28,273 bases of DNA from Bacteroidota bacterium (lineage in GTDB: Bacteria; Bacteroidota; Bacteroidia; Chitinophagales; Chitinophagaceae). Under the pieces are notes generated by a model. It did no database searches. It was not told the DNA's origin and worked only from the letters and a program-made list of their open reading frames with translations. Below, piece after piece: positions 15,372 to 26,100 of the stretch. The stretch's first letter is position 1; every line of letters begins with the position of its first letter. The position numbers and the translations under genes are program-made. The stretch spans positions 1-28,273 of the forward strand of contig JAEZDC010000027.1 in NCBI GenBank assembly GCA_023429825.1, written 5' to 3'.

Positions 15372-18300
15372 TTATCTCAGTAGTGTAATACTTCCAGTGA
15401 ACTGCTCGTTCTTCTTCAAACCTTCATTATAGTAATTCAGGATGTAGTAATACGTTCCAACAGGAAGCGGGTTGCCGTTCCTCGTTCCATCCCAGCCTTT
15501 ATTGAAATCATCAGCGGTGAATACCGGTTGACCATAACGGTTAAAGATGCTGAACTTATACCTGAAAGGATAACATTCGATCTTCACCTTCAGTACATCA
15601 TTGATATTATCCCCGTTTGGTGAGAATGCATTCGGTACCCTGGTATTGCAGTTACAATCAAGGTATGCAAAGGTCATCGTATCGCGGTAACTGCAACCGT
15701 TCAGCAGGGCCTGCACCCAGTATGTTCCTGCTTTGTCTATAACGATCCCTGTGTCCGTACTTCCCGTACTCCATGTATAGCTGGCCAGCGGATAATTCAC
15801 TTTCACCGGCCAGGTGAATGACTGGCAGATGGCCGTATCCGGGCCTACACTGATAACAGGTAACGGGCGAATGCTGATATCGATATCGTCCTGCTTTAAA
15901 CACCCGATATAATTTGCGGTAACGCCATACTTACCCGCAGCGCTCACCATATGATAGTCAGCCGTGCTGCCATCATACCAGGTGAAGGTGGTGGTGGCAG
16001 GATACCCGCTCAGTTGTATATCCTTCGTGCTGAGGTCACAAATAGAAGTATCCGCAGGCATCTGCCAGTTATTGATCGGGTTCACATCAACGATGATACT
16101 ATCCCTCGCTTTACATCCCACCGGTGTACGCACTTCCAGCCAGTATGTTCCGGTTGCAGTTATAGGCAGGTTATTATTCGTTGAGTTGTTATTCCACAGG
16201 TAGGTGACCGCAGGAGCACCCGTAACTTTTGATTGCAATATGTTGGGCTGGGATGCGCAGAACAACGTGTCATTCCCCAAGCTAACCACAGGGTTACGAT
16301 TGATAGCGATCACCACATCATCTGTTTTTAAACAGCCTGCATGGTTAGCAGTGGCTGCATAGCTTCCCGAATCGGTGATCACATGATTGAGTCCTGTTAC
16401 ACCATCCCACCATGTATAGGAGGTATTGGCCGGGTTGTTCGTGATATTGATCGTATAACTGTTGCCGCAGACGATCGTATCGTTGGGCATCTGCCAGTTG
16501 TTCACCGGGTTATGCGTAAGCGTGATCGAATCTCTTACCGCACAGCCATTAGCCGCCGTTCCCTGTACCCAATAAATGCCCGGTCCATTTGTGGTGAGTG
16601 ATGCACCGGTACTGCCATTACTCCATAAGAAGCTGTTGAAAGTGCCTGTAAGTTCTGGCTGTAACACGTTCGCATTGGAAGCACAGTATAGCGTGTCGTC
16701 GCCTAGATTGATAGCGAGGTTCGGTGGCGGAGAAACCAGAATGGTATCTGCATTATAACATCCACCGGCATTCCTTGCTCTTACCCAATACAATCCCGGC
16801 TGCGTGATGTTGATGCTGTTGGTTGTAGCACCTGTATTCCACTGGTAGGTGTTGGCAGCGCTATAGTTGTTTACACTTAGGATGAGCGTTTGATTGGCGC
16901 AGATCGTTCTGTCTGCACCCACGTCTGGTTTACCAGGGATTGCCTTGACTGTCACATTCACAACTGTATCAAAAGTACAAGATGCGGCATCAGTCACCCG
17001 AAAGGTGTAGGGGAAAGAACCTGTAGCAAGGGGAGATGCTGTAATGGTGCCGGCAATATTAGAAATAACGCCTGTGCCGGGATTCCATTGTGCACCCTGG
17101 ATCGGGACGTTGAATGGTTCCGGGTTTGGGTAAAGCGAAGGCTTGAATTTTATTTTCCAGTTGAACAGGAAACCATTATCCTGCTGGAGGTTATCTGTGA
17201 TCTTTATGATCCAATTGCCATTTAACGGAGTGCCGATCAATGCATTCAGCGATGCAGAAGGGTTGTAGTCACCTGCAGGTAAGATCCGCCGGTTGTTTAC
17301 GGGAATTCCCACCGTGCTTATATAATTGGTGATAGGAGCGGTGGCCGATGCCTGCACCATCGTTCCTAATGTAGCGGTAGGTGTAAATCCATATTCATAG
17401 CCACGGCCAGACTGGCTGGGATCGTCGCCCAGGACGGGCTCTCCTAAGTAAGTTCCTCCTCCGCCACCACCCACACCTCCATATTGTTTCAATATCACAG
17501 ACGTTCCGTTAGGTGCTTTTATCAGCAGCTCCAGGTCGCCGAGATACGTGTGTTCCATGTTGACGAATACGCCCAGGAAATCGTTGATATTTGTAAGGGT
17601 TTGCCCGGGATTAAAATCGGTGATTCTGAGCGTGTCTGTATAAGATACCACCTGCCCGGCAGGCACGTCGGGCAATGCAAGAGAATCCCCTGAGAAAGGA
17701 GGTTGAATGTAATATCCTTCATTAGGATTGGGATTCCCGGTTAACACTGCCGTATCGCCGAGACAAATACTGGTGTTGCCCGTAATATTGAAGCTCGGTT
17801 GAATACTTGTTCTTACCCGTAACAGGATCTCCTGTGCATTTTTGCAACCATTAGTATCGGTAACAGTGAGCTTCGCTTTATACCCCGCTGCCTGTGTAAT
17901 CACTTTGGTAATAGAGGTGACGTTATTGCCCGAGGTATCATTAGCGAAACCCGGCCTCCATGTGAAATTGGATAACGCGTTCGACTGCGTATAATGTGTG
18001 CCGTTATCGGGATAGGTGATATTGGCTGTTAACGTTACCGCCTGGCCCACGCACACGTTCACTACCCCATTCGCATCCGCTGCCGGAATGGAAGTGATGT
18101 TTCCTAAGATCGATTGGCAGGGCTGCGCACATTTGATGGCAGCTATCCACCCAAGGCCTTGTGCAATGTTATCCGATCTGAAACGTACCGTTAAACAACC
18201 GCCGTTGTTCTGCGCTACAATACTGCCTAAAGTAATATTAGAAGAATTGAATGTTGCCAGTACAGGTGCGCTGGTGTTGGGTCCATCGTATATCACCAGT

Positions 18301-18560
18301 GTATCACCTGCCGCGATGTCCATCACACTAAAATCAAGTTTCATTCTTTTGCCCGCAGTGGAAGGACAAAGGGTGACAGAATAATGCAGGCCCCTTGCAT
18401 ATTGATCGTTGGCATGACCGTCATCTAAAAAAGTACCGCTGCATGTGGAAATAGTTTGCCCGTCAGTAAATGTTGTATTGAAAAAATAATCCTGGCTGAT
18501 AGCTGCATGACCAACGAAGGCAAATACAACAACCAATAAGCAGCGTAACGATCGTATCAT
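15372..18560 (-). CDS. T9SS type B surface protein with CUB, PKD-like and P-domain modules
   Basis: 1062 residues with a signal peptide (MIRSLRCLLVVVFAFVGHAAISQ). In order: a CUB-like domain (about 25-144; YDGPNTSAPVLATF and LTVRFRSDN), a PKD-like module (about 165-250), a proprotein-convertase P domain (about 285-473; ITDFNPGQTLTNINDF, TYLGDLELLIKAPNGTSV, GNWIIKITDN), then six or so PKD/Ig-like modules (475-965). The C-terminal type B sorting domain (974-1062) opens RVPNAFSPNGDNINDVL. Residues 617-757 and 758-897 are an internal duplication (LGDDTLYCAS/LGNDTLFCAS; NNWQMPNDTIVC/NNWQMPADTSIC). There is a Gly run at 361-369. No protease domain accompanies the P domain, so I infer an adhesive or structural secreted role through T9SS. 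It starts 28 nt after the rluD-like stop, so read-through from that gene is likely. Confidence 0.9.
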   Translation of the reverse strand: MIRSLRCLLVVVFAFVGHAAISQDYFFNTTFTDGQTISTCSGTFLDDGHANDQYARGLHYSVTLCPSTAGKRMKLDFSVMDIAAGDTLVIYDGPNTSAPVLATFNSSNITLGSIVAQNNGGCLTVRFRSDNIAQGLGWIAAIKCAQPCQSILGNITSIPAADANGVVNVCVGQAVTLTANITYPDNGTHYTQSNALSNFTWRPGFANDTSGNNVTSITKVITQAAGYKAKLTVTDTNGCKNAQEILLRVRTSIQPSFNITGNTSICLGDTAVLTGNPNPNEGYYIQPPFSGDSLALPDVPAGQVVSYTDTLRITDFNPGQTLTNINDFLGVFVNMEHTYLGDLELLIKAPNGTSVILKQYGGVGGGGGGTYLGEPVLGDDPSQSGRGYEYGFTPTATLGTMVQASATAPITNYISTVGIPVNNRRILPAGDYNPSASLNALIGTPLNGNWIIKITDNLQQDNGFLFNWKIKFKPSLYPNPEPFNVPIQGAQWNPGTGVISNIAGTITASPLATGSFPYTFRVTDAASCTFDTVVNVTVKAIPGKPDVGADRTICANQTLILSVNNYSAANTYQWNTGATTNSINITQPGLYWVRARNAGGCYNADTILVSPPPNLAINLGDDTLYCASNANVLQPELTGTFNSFLWSNGSTGASLTTNGPGIYWVQGTAANGCAVRDSITLTHNPVNNWQMPNDTIVCGNSYTINITNNPANTSYTWWDGVTGLNHVITDSGSYAATANHAGCLKTDDVVIAINRNPVVSLGNDTLFCASQPNILQSKVTGAPAVTYLWNNNSTNNNLPITATGTYWLEVRTPVGCKARDSIIVDVNPINNWQMPADTSICDLSTKDIQLSGYPATTTFTWYDGSTADYHMVSAAGKYGVTANYIGCLKQDDIDISIRPLPVISVGPDTAICQSFTWPVKVNYPLASYTWSTGSTDTGIVIDKAGTYWVQALLNGCSYRDTMTFAYLDCNCNTRVPNAFSPNGDNINDVLKVKIECYPFRYKFSIFNRYGQPVFTADDFNKGWDGTRNGNPLPVGTYYYILNYYNEGLKKNEQFTGSITLLR

Positions 18561-18588
18561 CGGGGCGAAATGAGCCTGTAATTTACAA

Positions 18589-19632
18589 CTATTCGTTTTT
18601 GCTTTTGATGTACCGACGCCATTTATCGATCACCTGCTGCATGTCCTCCGGCAATTCACTGGTAAACAGCATTTTTTTATTCGTTAAAGGATGAATAAAA
18701 CCAAGGGTCTGGGCATGCAGTGCACAACGGGGACAGATATCAAAACAATTATCTACGAACTGCTTGTACTTACTGTAGATGGTACCCTTCAATATGCGGT
18801 CGCCGCCATATTCCCAGTCGTTAAATAACGTATGCCCGATGTATTTCATGTGCACCCGTATCTGGTGCGTTCGTCCTGTTTCCAGTACACATTCCACAAG
18901 TGTTACATAATTGAAACGCTCCATCACTTTATAGTGCGTGATGGCATGTTTACCATGATCACCTTCAGGGTAGGCATGAAACTGTTTGCGGAATTGCTGG
19001 TGCCTGCCGATATGTGCTTCCACTCTTCCTTCATCCTGTTCCACATCGCCCCATACCAGGGCTGTGTATTTTCTTTCTACGGTATGATTGAAGAACTGCT
19101 TGGCGAGGTGCGCCGCTGCATCTGCAGATTTGGCCATCACGATCAAACCCGTTGTATTCTTATCGATGCGATGTACCAGCCCGAAACGGGGGAGTGCTTC
19201 TTCATCCAGGTCGGGCCGTTGCTGCCGCAGGTGGTACACCACGCCGTTCAATAAAGTACCGCTGTAATTACCTACGCCGGGATGCACCACCATATCCGGC
19301 GGTTTATTCATCACCAGCACCGCTTCATCTTCATACACGATATTGAGCGGTATCGGCTCAGCTTTGATCTCCGAAGCTTCCGGGTTGGTGAGGCTCATCA
19401 AAAGTATCTCGTCGCCGGGGCGAACTTTGTAATTGCTCTTAACGATCTTTCCGTTCACGGTAACGAAGCCACTCTCAATACCCTGCTGTATGCGGCTGCG
19501 TGTGATATTCTCGGTACGTATCTGCAGCCACTTATCCAGCCGCAAAGGTTCCTGTCCTTTATCGATCACAAAAGACCGCCGTTCGTATAGTTCATCGCCC
19601 TGTTCTTCCGGTACGATATCCTGCTCGCTCAT
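18589..19632 (-). CDS. rluD: RluA-family pseudouridine synthase, RluD-like
   Basis: 347 residues. An N-terminal S4 RNA-binding domain (about 30-78; LRLDKWLQIRTENITRSRIQ, VTVNGKIVKSNYKVRPGDEI) precedes the RluA catalytic domain. The catalytic aspartate is D157 in GLVHRIDKNTTGL, and VVHPGVGNYSGTL and GRTHQIRVHMKYIGH are further family motifs. RluD-type enzymes convert uridines in helix 69 of 23S rRNA to pseudouridine. The exact target (RluD versus RluC class) is inferred from the S4 domain and overall length. The ATG is 4 nt beyond an ideal -7 box. The giant type B surface-protein gene follows after 28 nt on the same strand. Confidence 0.92.
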   Translation of the reverse strand: MSEQDIVPEEQGDELYERRSFVIDKGQEPLRLDKWLQIRTENITRSRIQQGIESGFVTVNGKIVKSNYKVRPGDEILLMSLTNPEASEIKAEPIPLNIVYEDEAVLVMNKPPDMVVHPGVGNYSGTLLNGVVYHLRQQRPDLDEEALPRFGLVHRIDKNTTGLIVMAKSADAAAHLAKQFFNHTVERKYTALVWGDVEQDEGRVEAHIGRHQQFRKQFHAYPEGDHGKHAITHYKVMERFNYVTLVECVLETGRTHQIRVHMKYIGHTLFNDWEYGGDRILKGTIYSKYKQFVDNCFDICPRCALHAQTLGFIHPLTNKKMLFTSELPEDMQQVIDKWRRYIKSKNE

Positions 19633-19636
19633 GCGG

Positions 19637-19644
19637 CAAAAATA
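19637..19644 (-). promoter_or_regulatory. -7 promoter box abutting the rluD-like start
   Basis: On the minus strand TATTTTTG is followed by CCGC and then the ATG at 19632. The box matches TAnnTTTG exactly. A TTTG (19669-19672 on the minus strand) lies 24 nt upstream, slightly beyond the usual spacing. The arrangement implies a leaderless or near-leaderless message. Confidence 0.6.
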
Positions 19645-19732
19645 AGGGATGGGATCTGTTAGTCACTTCAAAGCAAGACTCCATCAGTGGAACACTTGCA
19701 TGACGTACGAATCAATCTGCGATAGCCGTGAT

Positions 19733-19771
19733 GAAGGAGTATCCTTCGGTGCCACCGGATGATATTCCTTC
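19733..19771 (+). other. 39-nt near-perfect inverted repeat
   Basis: Arms 19733-19751 and 19753-19771 pair around C19752: G, AAGGA, TATC and CGGTG in the left arm against CACCG, GATA, TCCTT and C in the right arm. The connecting positions are two G-T wobbles (39/65, 46/58), one A-T pair and one mismatch (44/60), counted within 19700. The wobbles favour folding of a forward-strand transcript. No T-run follows, so it is not a standard terminator. Confidence 0.7.
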
Positions 19772-19989
19772 CAGTGTCCACGTTGACAAGCAGGTGAGCA
19801 CTGAAAAGATCCGGAAAAAATTCAATGACTGATCGATTGATAATTATAGACCGAACTTTCCCTTTCCCACATCTTAAATAGTTTCAATGCGAAAAGAAAA
19901 ACATTATAGATATCTATGTGAAATACAAAATCAATTTTTATAAAAGGAATCTATAATATGTGTTTGCGAAAAGTTTGTCCGTTAGAACG

Positions 19990-20019
19990 TTGATGTATCA
20001 CATTATGCCTATATTTTTG
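19990..20019 (+). promoter_or_regulatory. Bacteroidota promoter for the giant surface-protein gene
   Basis: TTG at 19990-19992, a 19-nt spacer, and TATTTTTG at 20012-20019 match TTG-N19-21-TAnnTTTG exactly. Transcription would start near 20026, giving a leader of about 150 nt before the ATG at 20180. The box is followed by CCGCAT, the same six bases that follow the rluD-like box. Confidence 0.65.
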
Positions 20020-20148
20020 CCGCATCCAATTCTTTTGAAATAAATCCGTGCCGTAGATTTTCTTCTTGACCTGTGTAAAGTACCCCGTGTTGATCTCTCC
20101 AAGAAGTTAGTGTGTTCCATCATTTAGACTGTATAACTATTATAACAG

Positions 20149-20165
20149 CCATGGCGTTGCCATGG
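20149..20165 (+). other. Leader hairpin just upstream of the giant gene's start
   Basis: CCATGGC (20149-20155) and GCCATGG (20159-20165) form a 7-bp stem with a GTT loop, 14 nt before the ATG at 20180. The ATGs inside the stem are not in frame with the gene. No clear Shine-Dalgarno sequence is seen between the hairpin and the start. Confidence 0.55.
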
Positions 20166-20179
20166 TATAACCTACTGCT

Positions 20180-23100
20180 ATGAGAAAGTCTTTATTGACA
20201 GCTTGTTTATTGTTTATTAGCCTGGCAACTATTGCGCAAACTATCTTAACTAAACTTCCGCAAACCAATGGAACAGTGAATACCAGCGTACAGGTTGGGA
20301 ACACCATGTACATCGGTGGAAACTTTACAAAAGTGGGCACCATTGGACAGTATGGTGTACAACTGGATAACAGTAGTAAGATACCAGGTGGTTTTCCGCA
20401 ACCAAATGGCGTAGTGAATGCGAGTATTCCTGATGGAACCGGTGGCTGGTATATCGGGGGGAACTTCACATCTGTAGGCACCGTTCCAAGAAGCAATCTT
20501 GCCCATATTACAAAAGATGGTATCGTTGATCCGCTCTTTGCCGGTTATTCATTCAATGGGGCAGTTACCTCGCTCAAACTCAGTGGTAATAAATTATATG
20601 TAGGTGGAGCCTTCACCGCAATGGGTAACCTCACAGGAGGAGCGGTACTACTGGATGCGACAAGCGGAGCAGTGCTTTCTTCCTTTCCTTATGTAAACGG
20701 TACTATCTTTTCTGTTGTTTCTGATGACGATGGAGGCTGGTTTATTGGGGGAAAGTTTACGTCAGTAGGAGGTCAAAAAAGAGTGAACCTGGCTAAGGTA
20801 GACAGCGATGGAAATCTTTCTGAATGGAACCCGGGAGCCAGCGCTACCGTATACGCACTTTGTTTTTCGAATAATAAATTATATGTCGGTGGCGACTTTA
20901 CGGTCATCGGGGGTGCAACCCGTGCACGACTTGCAGAGATCGATGCCAATGGCGTTGCCACCAGTTTCAATGGTAATGCCAACGCAAGTGTGAGAGCAAT
21001 AGTTAAAAAAGGAGATACTTTATTTGTGGGAGGTTTGTTCAGCAGCCTGGGAGGACAGTCAAGATTAAGACTGGGTGCGGTGCGAATCTCTACTAACCTT
21101 GCCACTAACTTCAATCCAGCTCCAAACCATTATGTATACGCGTTAGCTGCCAAAGGCGATACTCTATTTGTGGGAGGACAATTTAGCTCGATAAGTGGCA
21201 CTACGGCTAGAGCGAGGCTTACCTCTTTCAGAATGTCTACAGGAGCTGCTACAGGATGGGCGCCACAGCCAAGCAGTTATGTTTATGCACTGGTAGTTGA
21301 CGCCGGCAGATTATATGTAGGCGGCATTTTCACCAGCATTTCTGGAACAAGCCGCAGCAGGGTTGCTGCTTACACCATTCCTACTACGGGACATCCTACC
21401 ATTTTCAGCTCGTGGAATCCAAATGTCAATAACCAGGTCTCCACCATCGCGGTTAAAGACGGGCTTGTGTACCTGGGAGGTACGTTTACTGCTTTAGGGC
21501 CGAGCTTTACAACGCTGCGTTCAAAAGCCGTTGTAGTGAATAATACAACAGGTGCGGCAACTACTACGCTTATAGAAACTAACAATACAGTAAATGCGAT
21601 AGGTGTGTCTGGCAACAATGTGTTATTCGCAGGAAGTTTTACTGGTGCCGGAGGCATTACCCGAAATCGTTTGGCTGCACTTGAAGCAAACACCGGCAGT
21701 ATCACTGCCTGGAATCCAAATATGAATGGCCAGGTGAATTCAATAGAGGCATCAGGTAATATAATTTATGCTGGCGGTGCTTTTACTACCTGCGGTTCTT
21801 TAACAAGAAACAGGTTGGCAGCCATCGATGCCACTACAGGTATTGCCACATCATTCAACACTTCAATCAACGGAACGAGTATCAATGCCCTTGCCCTTAA
21901 GCAGGGTAGTGGGGCTGCACCATCTACTCTTTACGTGGGAGGTGTGTTCACGGCCATTGCAGGTATTTCAAAAACCAACCTGGCTGCGATCAATGCCAGC
22001 ACAGGAGCACTTATACCAACATGGCTGGGAACAGCCAATAGCACAGTCAATGCAATCGCAGTATATAATAATTATGTTTATGTAGGTGGTGCATTTACTG
22101 CAGTTGCTGGAACCAGCAGAGGCAGGATCGCAAAACTTAATGCCACCGGTACCGGCACAGCTACCAGTTGGAACCCGGCAAGTAATAGTACGGTAACAAC
22201 CCTCGCCGCATCTGAGAATACAGTATATGCAGGTGGATCGTTTACAAATATCGGATCCGCTGCCCGCAACTATGTGGCAGCACTTGATGCTAATACCGGT
22301 AAAGCCACTACATGGGACCCAAGTGCCAACACATCGGTGAATACGGTTTGCTTTAGCGGAGGCAAAATCTTTGTGGGGGGCAATTTCACACGTATCGGCG
22401 GGGTTGGACGTAACAGGCTGGCAGCGTTCAATACAGTAACAGGTGAGGTAACGAGTTGGAATCCGGGAGCGAATGGTACGGTGAATAGCCTTGTACTGGG
22501 GCAGCCCACCGAAATGTATGTTGGTGGCGCTTTTACAAACATTGGTGGCGTTAATCGCAACAGGATCGCCAATTTCCAATCAACCTATATTAATGGAAAA
22601 TGGGTTGATTTTGGAGAGATAGACCCGTATTTTAATCCCAATGCGAATGCTACTGTGAACGCATTGGCGTTTGCGGACCACAAGTACCTTGAAAATGGTG
22701 TATGGACGGGTCGTTATACATCTACTATTTATGCCGGAGGATCTTTTACAAGTATCGGGGGGCAACTAAGAAGCAGGCTTGCTGCGGTGTACCCTAGTGG
22801 TGAAGCATTGCCATGGAAGCCCAATCCTAACAACGTTGTTAATACACTACTCATCAATAACGATACGCTATTTATCGGCGGTAGCTTTACTACATTGGGT
22901 GGAAATACAAGAAACCGTGTAGCTATAGTGAAAGTAACCTTCCCCTTCCAGACGGTTACTTTAGGCGGAAATTCCTATTATACTATTTTCTCCAAAGAAA
23001 CACTCACCAGTCTTAACCCCAACGCCAATAACACAGTAAATGCTTTTACAAAGAAAAATGATACGCTGTTCATTGGCGGTAATTTTACTTCACTTGGTGG

Positions 23101-26100
23101 ATCTACCAGGAACTACATAGGTGCTTACAGGCTTTCAACAGCCAACCTGAACTCATGGTATCCGCCGGGTGGTGCAAATGGTGCTGTTACTGCCTTAAGC
23201 ACGTCTGGAAATACTGTTTATGCAGGAGGCAACTTCACCTCTATCGGTGGACAGTTAAGAAACAGGCTGGCAGGGATCGATGCCAGTACATATGCAACCA
23301 CTGGATGGGACCCTAATGCAAACAACTCGATCACTATGATCGCTGCTAAAGCGAAGGAAGTGTATATCGGCGGTGCATTCACTACTATGAAAGCAGTGAA
23401 TCTTACCAACTTTGCGGGTGTTACCACGTGTACCACTGCAGTAGCGCCCACACTCAGCTATGTAGCACCTGCCTGTGCCGGCACTCCACTTAAATTGAAA
23501 GCCAATTCCATTACAGGAGCAACTTATAACTGGACAGGTCCAAACGGATTTACTTCCACTGCTCAAAACCCGGTGATCAATAATGCCGGACCTGCGCAAA
23601 CAGGTAGTTATACCTGTTACATTGTTGTGGACGGATGTACCAGTGATATAACAACATTAAATGTAGAGATCATCGGTGCAACTGTTGCGGCCTCTAATAA
23701 TCATGCGTGCATTGGCGAGAACCTCGAATTATATGCATCATCCAATGCCGGGGCTACTTACCTGTGGACAGGTCCGAACGGGTTCACTTCTACTTTACAG
23801 AATCCTGTGATCAATAATATTACCGCGGCAGGGGCCGGAACGTATAATGTTACTGCTACGTTTGCAGGATGCTCTGCTAAAGCAAATACTACAATAGTTA
23901 CTTTAAAAGCAGAAGCACCGTCGATCACTTCGGGTACCACAGCTATTTGCACTGGTACTCCGCTGGTATTAGATGCGGGTGCCGGGTTCACTGGTTATAA
24001 CTGGAGCACAGGTGAAGAAACACAAACCATCACCGTAACCAATGCAGGTGTGTATAGTGTTAGCATCATCAAGAGCAATGGTTGTGAATCTGATCCTGTG
24101 AGCATCGAGGTGAGTGCGACGGATCCTATTGTTATTAGTGAACAGCCAGTATCTCAAACCAAATGCTCCGGTGAAAATATTGTCTTGAATGTGGCAGCAA
24201 CAGGTGCTTCATCTTATCAATGGTATTATAACGATACACCATTGGAGGATGGCGCAAACATCCAGGGCTCCACTGAAGCTACATTGACTATATCACCTGC
24301 GGCCTCCGGAAATACTGGCAGTTATTACTGTATCCTCACTAATGAAGCATGTGGGTCTGAAACTTCTAATACTATCACATTAACGATCAATGAACCTTTG
24401 GCCATCTCCGTGCAGCCTTTACTGTCGCAGGCGGTATGCCCGGGCAATAATGCTTCGTTCAGTGTTACCGCTTCAGGAACCAATCTCAGCTACCAATGGT
24501 ATAAGGGAAATACATTATTGACCAACTCTGGTCGTATCACAGGAGCTACCAGCAGCCAGATGATCATTACCGGAGTTACCGCTGCAGATGAAGATGCCGA
24601 TTATTATTGCATCATACAGGGTACCTCAGATTGCGGTTCTTCGTTACGTACGATCAGCGCATCATTGATCCTGAATGAACCACCTGCAACGATAACGCCG
24701 TTACCGAATGTGGTGGCATGCAGTGGTAAAGTAGTAGAGATAGAAGTAGCCACGACAGGCGAGGAACTATCCTACCAATGGAGAAAAGCAGGAGTTAATC
24801 TTGTAGACGGTACTGCCTACAGCGGTGTGAATTTACCAACGCTTACATTCAATAATATTTCATTAGCCGAAGCAGGTAACTACGATGTAGTGATCACTAA
24901 TGCCTGCGGCAGCACGGTATCTAATACATTCAGCATTACAGTGAACGCCTCGCCGGTACTGACAGCGTCGACTGATCGAACAATTTGTGAAGGTTCCCCG
25001 ATAACACTCTCTGCTACCGGTGCAGCATCATATGAATGGTCACCGGTAAACAGTACTGCAAGTTCTATAATTGTATCACCTGCCTCTACTACGGATTATA
25101 CAGTTACCGGAACAAGCAATGGTTGCAGTAGTACCGAATCGATATTGATAACTGTTCTTCCTAAGCCTGCAGTTCCGGAAGCTGAGGGTGCTGCAATATG
25201 TACCAACACTTCAACTGCACTCACCGCAAGTCTTGGTGTAGATGAGAATGGCGAAGAACAAACTGGCGGCTCTTTCCAGTGGTACAATGCGCCTGCAAAC
25301 GGAACACTGCTTTCTTCCAACGCAAATTATAATACACCGGTGCTTAACACCACCACCATTTATTATGTACAGCAAACTGTAAATGGTTGTGCCAGTGATC
25401 GTCTGCCGGTGATAGTAACAGTAAATCCTTTACCACCAACCGCCATAACGGTGAGTGGGGCTACTTCGTTCTGCGAAGGAGGGTCTGTCACACTAACCGC
25501 AGGTGTTGCAGTCGATTATTTATGGAGCAACGGAGAAACAACCCGATCGATCACTGTGAACGAAGCCGGCACTTACAATGTTGAATTAGACAACAACGGA
25601 TGCAGTAACGTTTCTGATAACATTATTGTAACCGTAACACCAGGAAATACCTATTACAGGGATGCGGATGGCGACGGGTACGGTAACGCGGCATTGACAA
25701 CAAAAGCATGTTCTGCTCCCGCGGGATATGTACTCAACAGTAATGATTGCAATGATGCCGCAGCCACCGCTTATCCGGGGGCATCAGAAATATGCGGTAA
25801 CAATATCGATGATGATTGCGATGGCCAGGTAGATGAAGGCTGTAATCCTGCAGGTGCGTTACACTTCGATGGTATCAATGACTATGTAAGAATTGCCAGT
25901 CCTTTCACAGCCTTCAATAAAGAACTCACCGTTGAATGGTCTGCGATGATCGATCCAGCCAGCCAGATTGGTTCCGGTATTTCGCAAACCCAGGAGAACC
26001 TGGGTGCACCTAGTTCACTTGTATGGATGATGCATTATACGCCGGGTCTTGGGCTGCAGTGGTACATCAGCGATAATGGTGTATGGAAACAGGTGACGGC

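Larger units (their letters stand above)
19633..20179. other. 547-bp intergenic region between diverging genes
   Basis: This gap separates the minus-strand rluD-like gene from the forward giant surface-protein gene. It holds the rluD-side -7 box (19637-19644), a 39-nt inverted repeat (19733-19771), an AT-rich stretch (about 19840-19970), a well-spaced forward promoter (19990-20019) and a small hairpin just before the giant gene's ATG (20149-20165). I see no convincing open reading frame, tRNA or known riboswitch in it. Confidence 0.7.

Noticed and set aside
19660..19980. A tRNA, riboswitch or small gene in the 547-bp intergenic region
   Set aside because: No cloverleaf, known aptamer motif or plausible reading frame could be recognised by eye.
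21828..22085. Forward frame of 85 residues within the giant gene
   Set aside because: It is an out-of-frame shadow of the propeller repeats; the true frame continues through it.
20140..25320. Many minus-strand frames of 60-200 residues opposite the giant gene, including a Cys-rich 203-residue one at 21968-22579
   Set aside because: They are periodic with the propeller repeats of the sense strand, have no promoter or ribosome-binding evidence, and the forward frame is continuous and modular.
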